64,000 bases of DNA from positions 496,001 to 560,000 of the forward strand of contig BTPP01000003.1 of NCBI GenBank assembly GCA_037102815.1. The letters are read 5' to 3'. The position numbers and the translations under genes were made by a program. Source of the stretch: Neurospora intermedia. Its lineage: Eukaryota > Ascomycota > Sordariomycetes > Sordariales > Sordariaceae. The notes below the pieces were generated by a model that saw nothing but the letters and a program-made list of their open reading frames with translations, ran no database searches and was not told the DNA's origin. This document shows, one piece after another, positions 13,162-25,500 of the stretch. Every line of letters begins with the position of its first letter. The first letter of the stretch is position 1.

Positions 13162-15875
13162 ATGGCGGCGCAATCAACCCTACGAGGCTCCGCGGCCGAG
13201 GAGGCCATCGCGTCCTTCATCAACAAATACACTGAGCTTATTCGCTCCAAATTGAAGACGACGACCAGGACGACACGTCTGCTCGTGACCCTTGCACTTG
13301 CGACATCCATCATATTATCTGGCGAGGGTACGCGGAGGTGGTGGAGGCGCCGACGTGAGGATAGGGAGCAAGGCCGGAAGTTGGTGCGCACCAACTCGTG
13401 GCTGCACAACAAGGACGGTTCGAGGACTATCTACGTACCCTACAAGGACGGCACTTCCAAGGTCGTTATCCATAGTACGAAGCCGCTCACCTTTGAGGCC
13501 CATAGACGTCTGTTCCTGAATCCCCCACGGGTCTCAGGCCTCGGCGACGGTCACGTCCCTTCGGCTCAGACGAAACCCGGCCTTAATCTTGCCTTTCTCC
13601 ATCAGTTCCTCAGTCTAATGAGCATTATGGTTCCTCGATGGAAGAGCAAAGAGGCCGGCTTGCTTGTTAGCCACGGAATCTTCCTCATGCTCCGTACTTA
13701 CCTTTCTCTAGTCGTTGCCCGCCTAGATGGTGAGATTGTGCGTGATCTGGTGGCTGGGAATGGCAAGCAGTTCCTCTTGGGTATTGTCAAATGGTGTGGA
13801 CTGGGCGGTTTTGCTTCCTATGTCAACGCTACCATCAAATACCTCGAGTCTAAGGTGTCGATTGCTTTCCGAACACGTCTCACCCGGTACATTCACGACT
13901 TATATCTGAACGATAACCTCAACTATTACAAACTGTCGAACCTGGATGGTGGGGTCGGACAGGGAGCGGATCAGTTCATCACTCAGGATCTGACTCTGTT
14001 TTGTGCTGCTGCCGCTAACCTTTACTCCTCTCTTGGAAAGCCATTTGTCGATATTTGCGTGTTCAACTACCAACTTTACCGCTCGCTCGGCCCACTGGCT
14101 CTCACTGGTCTCCTGAGCAACTACTTCTTGACGGCCAGCATCCTGCGTCGACTCTCGCCACCTTTCGGCAAACTCAAGGCAGTGGAAGGGCGGAAGGAAG
14201 GTGACTTTAGAGGACTTCATGCACGCCTAATCGCAAACGCGGAGGAAATCGCTTTCTATGGCGGGGCCGAGATGGAGAAGACATTCCTGAACAGGGAGTT
14301 CAAGTCTCTCAAGAACTGGATGGAGGGTATCTACATGCTCAAGATCAGATACAACATTCTTGAAGACTTCATCCTCAAATACAGCTGGAGCGCTTACGGC
14401 TATCTCCTTTCTTCCCTTCCTGTCTTCCTGCCAGCCTGGGGAGGTCTTGGAGGGGCAAGCGAGCAACAGGCAGAGCACGCCGAGAAGGGCGGCCGCGAAC
14501 GCACTCGCATGAAGGACTTCATTACCAACAAGCGTCTCATGCTCTCGCTTGCCGATGCTGGTGGCCGTATGATGTACTCCATCAAAGATCTTTCAGAGTT
14601 GGCCGGTTACACTAGTCGCGTGTATACACTGATTTCCACTCTTCACAGAGCCCACGCGGATGCATACTACGTCAGAGGTCGCGAAAACGAACTCTACTCA
14701 TTGTCAGACGTACAGGGTACCATTCAGAAGGGCTTTGACGGTGTCCGCCTGGAGAACGTGCCTATTGTTGCTCCTGCGCTGTGGCCACAGGGAGGCGAGG
14801 AGCTTCTCGAATCTCTTTCCATGGTTGTGCGTCGTGGCGAGCATCTCCTGGTACGCTTTCATCCCGCAGTCAGATGGCAATATTGCTTTAGCTAATATAT
14901 CGTGCATCACAGATATCTGGGCCTAACGGGGTGGGTAAGAGTGCGATTGCGCGAGTCATCGCTGGGCTTTGGCCAGTGTATAGGGGTCTTGTGAGTCGAC
15001 CCAAGAACAACGGCGAAGATGGCATCATGTTCCTCCCACAACGGCCATACCTTAGCATCGGTACGCTCCGTGATCAGGTCATCTATCCCGACGGCGAGGC
15101 CGACATGCGCGAGAAGCGCAAGAACGAGTACGACTTGAAGCGCGCCCTGGACCAAGCCCGTCTTGGATATTTGCCTGAACGTGAAGGTGGCTGGGACACC
15201 CGCAAGGAGTGGAAGGACGTTCTGAGTGGTGGTGAAAAGCAGAGGCTTGCTATTGCGCGCTTGCTGTACCACGAACCACAGTATGCCTTCATCGATGAAG
15301 GCACGAGCGCAGTTTCCAGCGATGTCGAGGGACTGCTCTACGAGACTTGCAAGGAAAAGGGAATCAGTACGTATCAAGTCCGGTATTCTAGCAGTAGTTC
15401 ATGCTAACCTCCGTGCGCAGCTTTGATCACTATTTCAACTCGAGCTTCTCTCAAGAAGTACCACATGTATAATCTCGTTCTCGGTATGGGTGAGCGAGGC
15501 GATGAGTGGGAGCTGCAGCGCATCGGTACCGAGAGCGAGAAGATGCATGTTGAGCGCGAACTGCACGATCTTCGCGAACGTCTTGCGCAGGTCGAGAAGT
15601 GGAAGGCACGCCGTGAGGAAATCGAGAAGGAACTCAACAAGGTATGGGTTGAGGGTGGCGAGAATCTTGCCCCGCCCCCTTATGCCGAGCAGGAGGGACA
15701 GGCCACACAGCGAGAGTCCGAACACAGTCTTGAGCAACGTTCCATTGGCGATTCCACAGTCGAGATTGTTCGCCCCGAGGAGGAAACCGATCAAACTGAG
15801 TATGAGGAGGCCACACAGGGCGAGCACACGGAGACGGAGGCGGAATATGAGGATGCGACTGAGACGGAGAACTGA
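13162..15875 (+). CDS. peroxisomal ABCD-type half ABC transporter (Pxa1/Pxa2 family)
   Basis: Half-size ABC transporter of the ABCD family, which imports acyl-CoA or fatty acids into peroxisomes for beta-oxidation, usually as a heterodimer. Exons 13162-14850, 14913-15366 and 15421-15875 (865 aa; introns 62 and 54 bp). An N-terminal membrane domain of about 550 residues carries the ABCD EAA-like motif EEIAFYGGAEMEKTF (from about residue 361). The ATPase half has Walker A GPNGVGKS (566-573), signature LSGGEKQR (about 667-674) and Walker B YAFIDEGTSA (Asp about 691, Glu 692). The signature and the catalytic Glu are intact, so it should be an active ATPase. Beyond the usual end lies a C-terminal extension of over 100 residues: a charged coiled-coil (HVERELHDLRERLAQVEKW) followed by a Glu/Thr-rich acidic tail. 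I cannot say whether this is the Pxa1 or the Pxa2 partner. The MaoC hydratase at 59.5 kb is a second peroxisomal gene in the window. Confidence 0.95.
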
Positions 15876-17592
15876 GCGAGATGGCGGGTACTGGGTGAGG
15901 TGAGGGCCAACTTCGTGTATGAATTATGACGATGCTGTTTTTGTTCTCGAGACACCAACTCGATGACCCGTTGGATTGTTGGAATTTTGGCCCTTATAAG
16001 ACACCTGCTTTGGAATAGATATCATCAAGAATTGACGTTTATATCTACCTACCCCATCAATTTTTTTTAATTTTTTTTTACCATACTCACATTCCCGTTG
16101 TCTGATCTTGAATTCTCATTCTCCTATACGGCTACACATATCTGCCTCTACGTAATCTCTTCCTGCCTCTATTCCCACATCATGGCATCGCACATTAATG
16201 GACTCGATGTGCCAGCGGGACATTATGTAATATTCGTTAGAGTTTGGGTGAGTGTTGCATCGGAGGGTAGCCAGGCTTATGATGTGTGCTGGCTGCGAAT
16301 TGGCGAGGGTCGAAGAAGATTGAAAGGGGGAAAGGACATTGAAAGCCTTGCGTTGCAACCTCAGGAGTCTTGCCAATGGCAGGTATCATGTAAACAGAGA
16401 AAGAATCAAGGTAACTTATGATTCCCAACCCTACTCCCCCTTGTCCAGATATGAGATCGGTGGGTAGACCCGGTGACGTAACGAGGAACTCTATTCTTTA
16501 CCAGAAACTGATGGCGTCCGCATTAACCGACACGAGTCCCGTCCGGGAAGAAGGATGTCACAGCTCATCTTAAACTACGCGCCACGTGGCTTTCTGTCAA
16601 CCCCTAAGTACCACTCATCACATCGTCAATTTATATCTTGGATACTTCCTCTCCGGCGCCTTTTGATCCCTGGCCAAAGGACTAGGTTAATAGATCAGCA
16701 AGCCGGCCAGCCTTTTCCATTGATCCAGGATTCCCAGGACCAACCCCCCTCCCCCCTCTTTTCTCATCCCAACCACTTAGAAACTCCAGGTTCTCGGCAG
16801 CAGCAAATAATAGAATTAAACCCGTCCATGCGTCAATGATCGGCAATGATGTTTGCGCCCTTTGGAAAGCCAAACCATAGCTCAAGCTAGGCTGGGCAGT
16901 CAGATCAGATGCAAACAAGTTCATAAAAGGCAAGAAAGAAGAAGGGAAAGGGGGAAACGAGATCGCTGAGGACGAGCCAACGGTATAATCGGTACTTCTA
17001 CAACATTACCTAGCTGGCAGCCAGACCCAACGTGATGAAAGATGTGCCCGGAATCATCATCATTATAAACCCCTACAACCAATCTTAAAATCACCCTGCA
17101 CTTTCTATACCAATTCCGATTTTTGACGCCCTCACGAGAATGAGCAAACACGAGGTTCAGCCCTCTTACTTATCGATACGATAGTTACACCTCTAGGTAC
17201 ACTTACGACACCTTTCTCGGATACATAAGAAGAAAAGAATGGCGATGGGAAAGAGGAGCTAGCAACTCGCATCTCACTTTTCGCTGTACCATATTTCCAA
17301 AGGAGCTTTCTTCATAGCTCTCTTTAGTTCTTCCTCCAGCATTCTAGAGCTACCCTGGTGCCTTCTTACACACCGATTTAACCGGCATGCTATTGAAAAA
17401 CTTGCTGGGACAGCAGCTCGGCGACCAGCGGAAGTAACACATAAGGTATTTCTGCCTTATACGCCTCGACCCTCGTAGGAGGGTATATATTGCGAGCTTA
17501 ATGACAGGGAATACCCTGAATCAGATCGACTTAAACAGAAACAACTGAAGCAGCATAAAAAGAGAAAGGAGAGGTCCAGCCCATAAAACAGA
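15876..17592. other. intergenic
   Basis: The first 200 bp are probably the 3' UTR of the ABC transporter. The last 300 bp lead into the membrane-protein gene at 17593. No open frame is supportable. One near-copy of the dispersed motif (ACCTCTAGGTA) is at 17189-17199. Confidence 0.55.
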
Positions 17593-19280
17593 ATGGCCCC
17601 CAAGAGTCGCCGCTCAGTCCACTCCTCCACACCCATTCCCATGCCCGTCATCGCGGAGGACGAGAACGCAGCGGATCCACGGCATGGAGCAACAACAGAA
17701 CCAACAATACCACCTCGATCGCCGCAACGACGGTCATCCACGCGGAGTAGTGGGGTTCTGAGCACGAACAGCAGCTTATACGCACCCAGCACGCGACCAG
17801 CAATGTATAGAGCAACCAGTGTACCACAATACGTACCGAAACGAGTACCCGGGATAAGAGCGGTAGGAGGAGAAGTGGGCAGTGTAAGGTCTATACCGCT
17901 TAATAGTAATGGGACTGTGGAGTGGGTTGTCCCGATGAGGGACAGGGATCGGGAGGGGTGGACGTCTGATGGCAGCCCGGCGCAACCAGTCAAGGGGAAG
18001 ACTGAGAATGAAAGTGGGAGAGGACAAGGAGGGAAAAAAGAGGATATGGAACTGGGAAAATGGGTAAGAAGACGGGGTGGGTGGTATAAGGTGGTGGTTT
18101 GGGGGATTTTGGTAATTGGTCTGATTGTGGGATTGGCGGTTGGGTTGACGGTTGGGTTGAGGAAAAGGTATATATCTCTTGCTTCCCTTTTTTACGTGGA
18201 CTGGGTATGGGTGATGCGATAGTTCATCCCTACTGATGAACCAAAAAAATTCCATGTTTTTCAGAAAGGCTAATACAGAAACTTTCCGCCAGACACGATT
18301 CCTCCGAGCCCGGTCCCTCATTACCCACCGACCTCTTCCCAGCCGGTGCCTACACCTTCACGGCTGCCCTAACCAACCTCTCAGCTTCCTGCGCACCCAA
18401 GCGGAATCCTGCCCTCTGGCGATGCTACCCTTATTCTCTTTACTCTCCCTCCGCAAATGAAAGCACCTCTGCTGCCTCCTTCCGCTGGATCATCCGTCCC
18501 ACCACCACCTTCGCCTACGTCATCTCCTCTTCTGACGACCCCTTTTCCCCGACCGGCATCTTCCGAGATGTCAGTCTGACCATGATCGACGCGAATCAGC
18601 CGAGCGAGCGGTTCACGTTTGGTTTTACCATGGCGAAGGCAGTGGTGCCGGATGTTAGCACTACGAGCAGCAGCAGCAGCAGTGTGTCTTCAACAGCCTC
18701 TTCGATGATCTCAGCGACATCGATAACAGTCGATGTATCATTATCCTCTACCTCGGCTTCGCAGGCTGCTTCTAACGGAAGGGAGGAAGGTAATGGGACG
18801 CCTTCTGGACGCAGATGGTTAAGAGCAGCAAAGAGGGCAAATGACAACACCATGTCGCGAGAAACACCAACACCAGCGCCCGCAATATGCTGGTTTAATC
18901 AGACGGCCGTCCGTGGCACGATCTGGACGCGCATGAGGGCGAGTTACCCGGCTAAGATCAGCGACGTGTCGACACCACTGATAAATGCAACGAACGTGTT
19001 CGCGCCGTGGCCGTTTGCGGTTGAGTTAACGTTTGAACAGACATACGTGGAGGATGAGAGTGGTAAGGGGAAGAAGGCGCCGGATTGTAGGGATGCTGAG
19101 GGGAAGCCTGTGGTGTTTGGGAATAATGATAATATGAAGGCGGTGGGGGAGAAAGGTATGAACATCGTGGATGAAGCAGAAATCTGCAGGTGTTCGTATG
19201 CGAACTATGGGCTCGACACTATGAATAGTAATAAGTCTGGTAAACTACAAGGGCAGAGTCAGAGTCAGGGTCAGGACTAA
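17593..19280 (+). CDS. fungal single-pass membrane protein, function unknown
   Basis: Two exons, 17593-18167 and 18293-19280 (520 aa). The intron is 125 bp, with a GGCTAAT branch site 17-23 bp before the acceptor at 18292. Residues 1-170 are a hydrophilic, Ser/Arg/Pro-rich cytoplasmic part (starts MAPKSRRSVHSSTPIP). One strong membrane helix follows (VVVWGILVIGLIVGLAVGL, about 173-191) with positive residues after it. The C-terminal part is probably outside the cell. It contains the phrase GAYTFTAALTNLSASCAPKR, several Cys (CYPYS, CWFNQT, CRCSYANYG), N-glycosylation sequons (NLS, NQT, NAT) and an inserted Ser-rich loop (TTSSSSSSVSST). The layout matches a conserved but uncharacterised family in Pezizomycotina. 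No enzyme motif is visible. The first exon could end at other GT sites, but only this pairing keeps the downstream frame. Confidence 0.82.
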
Positions 19281-21858
19281 AATCATGAAAATAGGATTTG
19301 AGCAGTACTAAGTACCATGCTCAGTGACTGGCGAGTTAGTGCTCTAGAATTCAATATAATGCCAGAGTGGGGCCTGATAGGAGTTCCTGCGATCCGTAGG
19401 GCTGAAAGCTGCGGTTAGGTGAGCCAGACATTGCCGTCCCCCCTTTTAGGAGCACCAACCTTGGGTACTCTCATGCTTATACGGCATAAGAGACAGCTTG
19501 GCAGGCGCATCGATGACCGCTGACAGCCGGTCAACAAGCAGGATGTCGTATTGTTACTGGCCCGAGGTACTTACTGCATCGGTAGCCAGGAACTTGGTCC
19601 CGATCTAAACCCTGTGAGAGGTGAAGAAGCGAGAAAGAAGCTTTGCTGTCTGATTAGATCCCGCCGGCTAGCTCCACTGACGCGGAAGAGGAATGCTGAA
19701 AGACCGCAAGGACCCGCAAGAAAGTTGACGAACCCACAGGCTAGCTGCATCGCGGTTCAGGGTCGATTGCTTGGTGGCGCCACCGTTTGGGGTAGCAGTG
19801 GTTCATGGTTTGTTGTGAGACGGATCATGTACATCAGCGTCTGTGCACCCAACGCGAAGGATGTTCAAAGTGTCTAATTAGAATAGAGCTTGGATGTCAG
19901 AATGTGCCTCATATGTGCCTAGGTCGGTTCAACTCATTAACAATCACAAGAAACAATATGTGAGGATGAGGCTGTTCAAGAAAGTCCCGGCTGGTCCTTA
20001 CGGGGCCTCTGGCTATAATCCACCATTGTCACACGAATCTGGTTGTCATTGGACGGGAATGCCAACAACTTCCTGAGAAGACCTTGATCCGGAGCATGTC
20101 CGGTCAGCGCGTCCTCATACTGCGTATTGCTTCCGGACAGGTTGTCTTTTGATACACGGTAGGAATATGTTGGTTATTGAAGTTGCTTGGGTTTTCAAAC
20201 AGATGCTTGCAGCAGCTCGTGACGGGAAATGTCGTGTCGGAAACAAGAAGGAAAATCAAGCGGACGGTACTTTTGCGGTGGGTGTGCATGTCGTTGGCTT
20301 TTCTTCTCCCCCAGAAAATGACTTGGGCGACGATTGCTGAAGGTCACATGGAAGGTTCGAAATTGAGGTTCTCATAATGAACGTGAACCAGCGCAAAGCC
20401 TTACGGCCCTGATCTGATCCGTTTCCTATCCCCAGCATTTGTTGATTCGACAGTGAACAAACAGCAAGTTGACAACGGACACTCCATGATATGTGAACCT
20501 GCTTGCCGTTTCAGGCTGTCTTTGTTGTCACAACGAAACAGAGAAAAGGTTATTGAAGACGTGAAGGAAAAGTTAAGCTGCAAGAACTGTCACCCATTTT
20601 TGCTTGTCGTGATCAAGTTGAGGGTTGGATGTTGAACTGACGTTGATTCCTCGGTGACCCACCCTTCATCGTGGTATGCATCAATGGGGGCGTTTGTGCC
20701 TTTTTGCCAAATATCTTAGCGCTGCCCCGCACAACCCCATGCTGAAGGGCAACAGAGGTGGAGACATCTGTCAAACCCACTCCAGCCTCTATCCATCACG
20801 TTTCCGCGCTTGCACTTTAGCCACGGCCTCTGGTTGGCTCCGGTTAAATAGGTTAAACGGGAACTTGGAGCCGGGCTACCGGGTCATATCCAGGCCCACC
20901 ACCCGCAGCTTGCGGGCTCCAGCGACTCCAACAATTGCTCCAAACACGATTTCTTGATACGTATTGACAGTATTGAAGATTTTCAAGGTCAAGTGAGACA
21001 GGCCTTGGGTAAAGGCGTTCTGCCCTCTCTAGTCACTCCGCAGATAGACCGAGAACTTGGAGAGACTAAGAGGGAAAACGCCCTTTGCTTGTTGTGACCA
21101 GCCCACTCCGAGGTCAAAGTTAGGTACCATCAAGGTACAAGCAAACGCTTAGGCAGGCCGCTTTGGCGCCATATACAACATGATGTCGATGCAATGCAGT
21201 CGGACGAACCCACCCCTTCTCCAACTTCTTTTAAACCGCGCAAATAGGCGTTCAAGATGACCAGTGCCCAATACCCCGGCCCCTGCGCCAGCTGACAAGG
21301 CTTGGGGCCATTACCCATGCCAATCATGGCCGGGTTCCAGAAAGGCAACCGTCCCTGGGCATTTCGAGTATCGCCGGCGACCAGTCAGCTTATGGTATTC
21401 CGCACAGCATCTGAAGAACCACACCCCAACACGTTACCTTGACATCCTGTCAGGCCAGGTGAGGGTCCCTTGAAAAACAAGCTCCTGTCTGCCACGCTTG
21501 AGACCTGATAGCGGGTCAGTGAGGAGTAGACGGAGGCGCGGGGAGGATGAATGTGGAAGGAGGTGGAGGGAGGCAGTGAGGGGACAGCATGAGCCGAAGT
21601 CCATCACCGTCACAGCTCTGCTCCCCACCTGGCACAGTATTCGTCCGTGGATGGGCCGGGAAAGATTAGAGTAGGCCACCCGGGTATTGTAGTGTACATC
21701 ACGCCGTTTCTTTACGAGGGGCCGGGAAAGTTCTAGCCTCCACCCACTTCGCGGACAGCAGCAGTTATAAATACCATTATAGCCGCTCTACCCTCTTGCC
21801 TGGCTTGTTTGATCTCTTTCCGTCTCACGTACTCCTCTACATCCCACTAACAGACAAA
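19281..21858. other. intergenic, includes xyr-1 promoter
   Basis: No supported gene in 2.6 kb. Open frames are under 110 codons. The right end is the promoter of xyr-1, with a TATA-like box (see separate entry). Confidence 0.6.
21766..21784 (+). promoter_or_regulatory. TATA-like box and possible xylanase-regulator site of xyr-1
   Basis: TATAAATA (21766-21773) lies 86-93 bp before the xyr-1 ATG, a plausible distance for a TATA-driven inducible gene. Just after it, TATAGCC (21778-21784) reads GGCTATA on the other strand. This fits the GGC(A/T)4 core described for Xyr1/XlnR-type activators of pentose genes. One such core can occur by chance, so the second part is weak. Confidence 0.4.
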
Positions 21859-23256
21859 ATGGTTCCTGCTATCAAGCTCAACTCCGGCTTCGACATGCCC
21901 CAGGTCGGCTTCGGCCTCTGGAAGGTCGACGGCTCCATCGCTTCCGATGTCGTCTACAACGCTATCAAGGCAGGCTACCGCCTCTTCGATGGTGCCTGTG
22001 GTATGTTCAAGACTTCCCGCTTCCGATTGTACATCACATAATACCTATTGTGTCAACACAACGTCTCCCCTCGCATGTTCAATTTCTCGTGGTGCCCATT
22101 CTTGTTTCAAGGACATGAGGAGCAGCGATACCATCACAGGCATGGACACTTATTTACACAACTACCCCACATCGACCCCTGTCACTTCATCCCACTCTGC
22201 TTACAGGTGGACGAGACATTATCCGTCGAATTCACCCAAAACAATAGTACCGCCATCAAAGACACAATAGGCACGATGGCATGGTTCTTGTTGACTGACT
22301 CGAAATGTCTTGGTTACAGACTACGGCAACGAGGTTGAGTGCGGCCAGGGTGTAGCCCGCGCCATCAAGGAGGGCATCGTCAAGCGCGAGGAGCTCTTCA
22401 TCGTCTCCAAGCTCTGGAACACCTTCCACGACGGCGACCGCGTCGAGCCCATCGTCCGCAAGCAGCTTGCCGACTGGGGTCTCGAGTACTTCGATCTCTA
22501 CCTGATCCACTTCCCCGTCGCCCTCGAGTACGTCGACCCCTCGGTTCGCTACCCTCCCGGCTGGCACTTTGATGGCAAGAGCGAGATTCGCCCCTCCAAG
22601 GCCACCATCCAAGAGACCTGGACGGCCATGGAGTCGCTCGTCGAGAAGGGTCTCTCCAAGAGCATTGGCGTCTCCAACTTCCAGGCCCAGCTCCTGTACG
22701 ACCTCCTCCGCTACGCTAAGGTCCGCCCCGCCACTCTCCAGATCGAGCACCACCCCTACCTCGTCCAGCAGAACCTCCTCAACCTTGCCAAGGCTGAGGG
22801 CATCGCCGTGACCGCCTACTCCTCCTTCGGCCCTGCTTCTTTCCGCGAGTTCAACATGGAGCACGCCCAGAAGCTCCAGCCTCTCCTCGAGGACCCCACC
22901 ATCAAGGCTATTGGTGAAAAGTACAACAAGGATCCTGCCCAGGTCCTCCTCCGTTGGGCCACCCAGCGCGGTCTGGCCATCATCCCCAAGTCTAGCCGCG
23001 AGGCCACCATGAAGTCCAACCTCAACTCTCTTGATTTCGATCTCTCCGAGGAGGACATCAAGACCATCTCTGGTTTCGACCGCGGCATCCGCTTCAACCA
23101 GCCCACCAACGTAAGTTTGATACTTCCTTTTGCCATTTGCTCTCATCGGCACCCCAAACGTGGCCTCGGGATATATATGTCATGGTATGAAAGGTATATA
23201 CTAACATGGCAAACTCACAGTACTTCTCCGCTGAGAACCTCTGGATTTTCGGTTAG
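21859..23256 (+). CDS. xyr-1: D-xylose reductase (AKR2-type aldo-keto reductase)
   Basis: NAD(P)H-dependent reduction of D-xylose (and L-arabinose) to the polyol, the first step of fungal pentose catabolism, in the cytosol. Exons 21859-22000, 22320-23110 and 23221-23256 (322 aa). The full length matches the family, and from memory the sequence is nearly identical to the characterised Neurospora crassa enzyme. The catalytic tetrad is visible as Asp44, Tyr49 (ACDYGNE), Lys78 (IVSKLW) and His111 (LYLIHFP). The coenzyme motif is [13 protein letters not shown], and the C-terminus is [11 protein letters not shown]. The first intron is long for this genome (319 bp) and splits the codon of Asp48 beside the catalytic Tyr. 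The last exon encodes only 11 residues. A 298-codon open frame on the opposite strand is a GC-rich shadow. The TATA-like box upstream agrees with an inducible gene. Confidence 0.98.
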
Positions 23257-24159
23257 GTCAACCTTTTTCCCGCAGCTTAGGGAAAAGCTGGCTTTCGCCC
23301 CCCTCAACCAAAAGCTTTTGATTTTACCCCTTGAATGTGTATTATACCCACAACGCATTTTGGATACGCGGGCCGCGTGATTGGGGTATGGTCGCCTAAA
23401 TCGCTACGACCTCTCACGACCCGCGCACACAATGCACACCACACGCTCATGGAAACATCAATATAACCATACCCCGACCATTAGAGACATCGCGAAGGAG
23501 AGAAGGCTGGTCACCGTACCCTAACGACGGGATGTGTACATATAATGGGACATACTGTCGTTATCTGCTGAGGCCCGGAGAAGGGCTGTTGGCAGATCAA
23601 CTCTCCCGGCTCTAGGCCATTTCCTGTTTGCTTGATATCCTGTCAGCTATGAACTAGATGGGGTAGAATGCGATAGAAATCAAAATTGGACAAATCTTTG
23701 TGTTTCGAAATTATTTTCGTTGATCCCTGCTCGTGACATGTGCTGACTCTGTATTGTTTGTCGTGATTGTCGAAATCGTCTATGTGAACCTGATCATCAT
23801 CGTACAAAACCAATTAATACTGGCCACTCCATGTATCAACCTCAACACGGAGGCGCACGCGACCGTCCTTTCTTGGATGGCCTGATGGTTTGGACTAAGA
23901 TGTTGGTTGGCCCTTTCGTCGGTGAAGTCGGATGAAAATAGTGTGGATGCAAATATGAGGGAGAGAATGGAAAGCAAAGGGCAACGGGTTTAAAAGAGAG
24001 TAGTAACGAAATCTACTGGGAATACATCAGGTTGTCGATTGTCTTGCTTCAACAACCCATCTAACGCCGTAGTACCATGAACGCCAGTGCCATGCTGCAT
24101 GAACTTTGACTAGACAATTATTATGCTTTGCAAACCGCCAAAATCGCCATTCATATACA
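23257..24159. other. intergenic between convergent xyr-1 and sds22
   Basis: The 3' ends of xyr-1 (+) and sds22 (-) face each other here. It should hold both 3' UTRs; no gene is visible. Confidence 0.65.
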
Positions 24160-25500
24160 TCATACGCGGACGAAAGCTGCGAGATTTCGGAGTTAACAAA
24201 TTTTCTGGAGTTTCTATAAGTAATGGATGTTGACTTACTAGCATCAATCTGCTGCACCTGCGGCAGCGCCAACCGGACCTTGTTCCTATACAACGCCGGC
24301 GCTCTGAGCTGTAACGGGTTCCCCTCAAAATACACCGTTGTCAGGTTCTTCTTGTCCTTCAGTTCTCGCTCCACCTCGGCGAAGTCTCCGACCATGTTAT
24401 AGCTCGCCCACAACTCCTCCAACTCCGCGAGGGGACCGATGCCCTTCAGGCTGGCGATTTTGTTGTTGGAAATGTCCAACACCCGCAGATTGGTGTTGTT
24501 CTCCAACCCTTCGAGCGATTCGAGCGCGTTGTGCGAGATGTACAGTTCCTCGAGCTGGGGTACCTCGCGCAAGGGGGACAGGTCGCGAATCCGATTGGAC
24601 TGGATGCTGAGCAGACGCAGCTTGGGAAGGCCGCCGAGGCCGGTGAGTTCGGTGATTTTATTCTTGGCCACCCATAGCTCTTCGAGGTTCTTGAGCGAGT
24701 CCAGGTTCTGCAATTCGCGAATGCGATTCGACCCAAGCTCGAGGTTGCGCAGCTTGTCGAGTCCTTCTAACCCTTCGATGCGGCTGATCTTGTTGGAAAC
24801 AAAGAAGAGATCCGTCAGGTTGGTCAGGTGATTGATGTGCTTGATGTGCTTTATCTTGTTGAAGCTTAGATCCAGACTGGTCAAATTCGTCAGGTCAGTC
24901 AGCCCGCGGCCGATGTGCGAAATCAGGTTGTCATAAAGATCAAGATCTTGGAGGGTCTCGGCAACGGCGGCGAGGCCTTCGATATCTTGGATCAGGTTTT
25001 GGCGAAGGCAAATGCGCGCAACTTGTTTGAAGCGCTCAAGACGCAATGCTGAGATGGACTGAATGCGGGAGTGGGTGCAAATGATCTCATCGGTATCGAG
25101 GGGCTCGTTGTCGAGGAGATCTGTAAACCAAACGAGCCGGACATGGTTAGCCAGAGGTTCGATACCACCGATTCATTTTCACTATCGTTCAGACATGTAA
25201 AAAGCCTAGTGTCCGTGTTTGAGCGCACTCGAATTGCTTGCCTTCATCCGCTGCAACCTCCTCGCCAGGAACAACGTTGTCATCGTCCGAGTATTCCGGA
25301 TCCGATAAGGCTTCGGGATTCGCGAGCACAGCACTCTTTGGTACCCGCAGCTTCCCGTCCCAGCCTTTACTATCTCTGAGAGCGGGGCTTCCTGCTTCGC
25401 CCTCGTGTCGTGGTGAAGGATGATCGTCGACCAGCTCAATATGGTGACCGGGCGATTGGTGACCCGGTGTGTTGTTGCTTTCTTCGATAGGAGCCGGCAT
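24160..25500 (-). CDS. sds22: SDS22, leucine-rich-repeat regulator of protein phosphatase 1
   Basis: Binds the PP1 catalytic subunit and controls its assembly and mitotic activity. Exons 25500-25242, 25120-24239 and 24176-24160 (385 aa). An acidic N-terminal tail (about 95 residues) is followed by about eleven SDS22-type 22-residue repeats, for example LDLSFNKIKHIKHINHLTNL, LELGSNRIRELQNL and LSIQSNRIRDLSPL. The LRR cap is YFEGNPLQLRAPALYRNKVR, then LPQVQQIDATFVRV. The last exon is only 17 bases (TFVRV and stop), behind a normal 62 bp intron with a GTTAAC branch site. The first intron (121 bp) starts GCAAGC and ends TTTACAG. No GT donor in the right phase exists nearby, so it looks like a GC-AG intron. 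Identity is certain from repeats and C-terminus; the GC donor is inference from frame and consensus. Confidence 0.95.

Noticed and set aside
22256-23152. 298-codon open frame on the - strand
   Set aside because: Antisense shadow of xyr-1 exon 2, whose C-rich third positions remove stops on the other strand.
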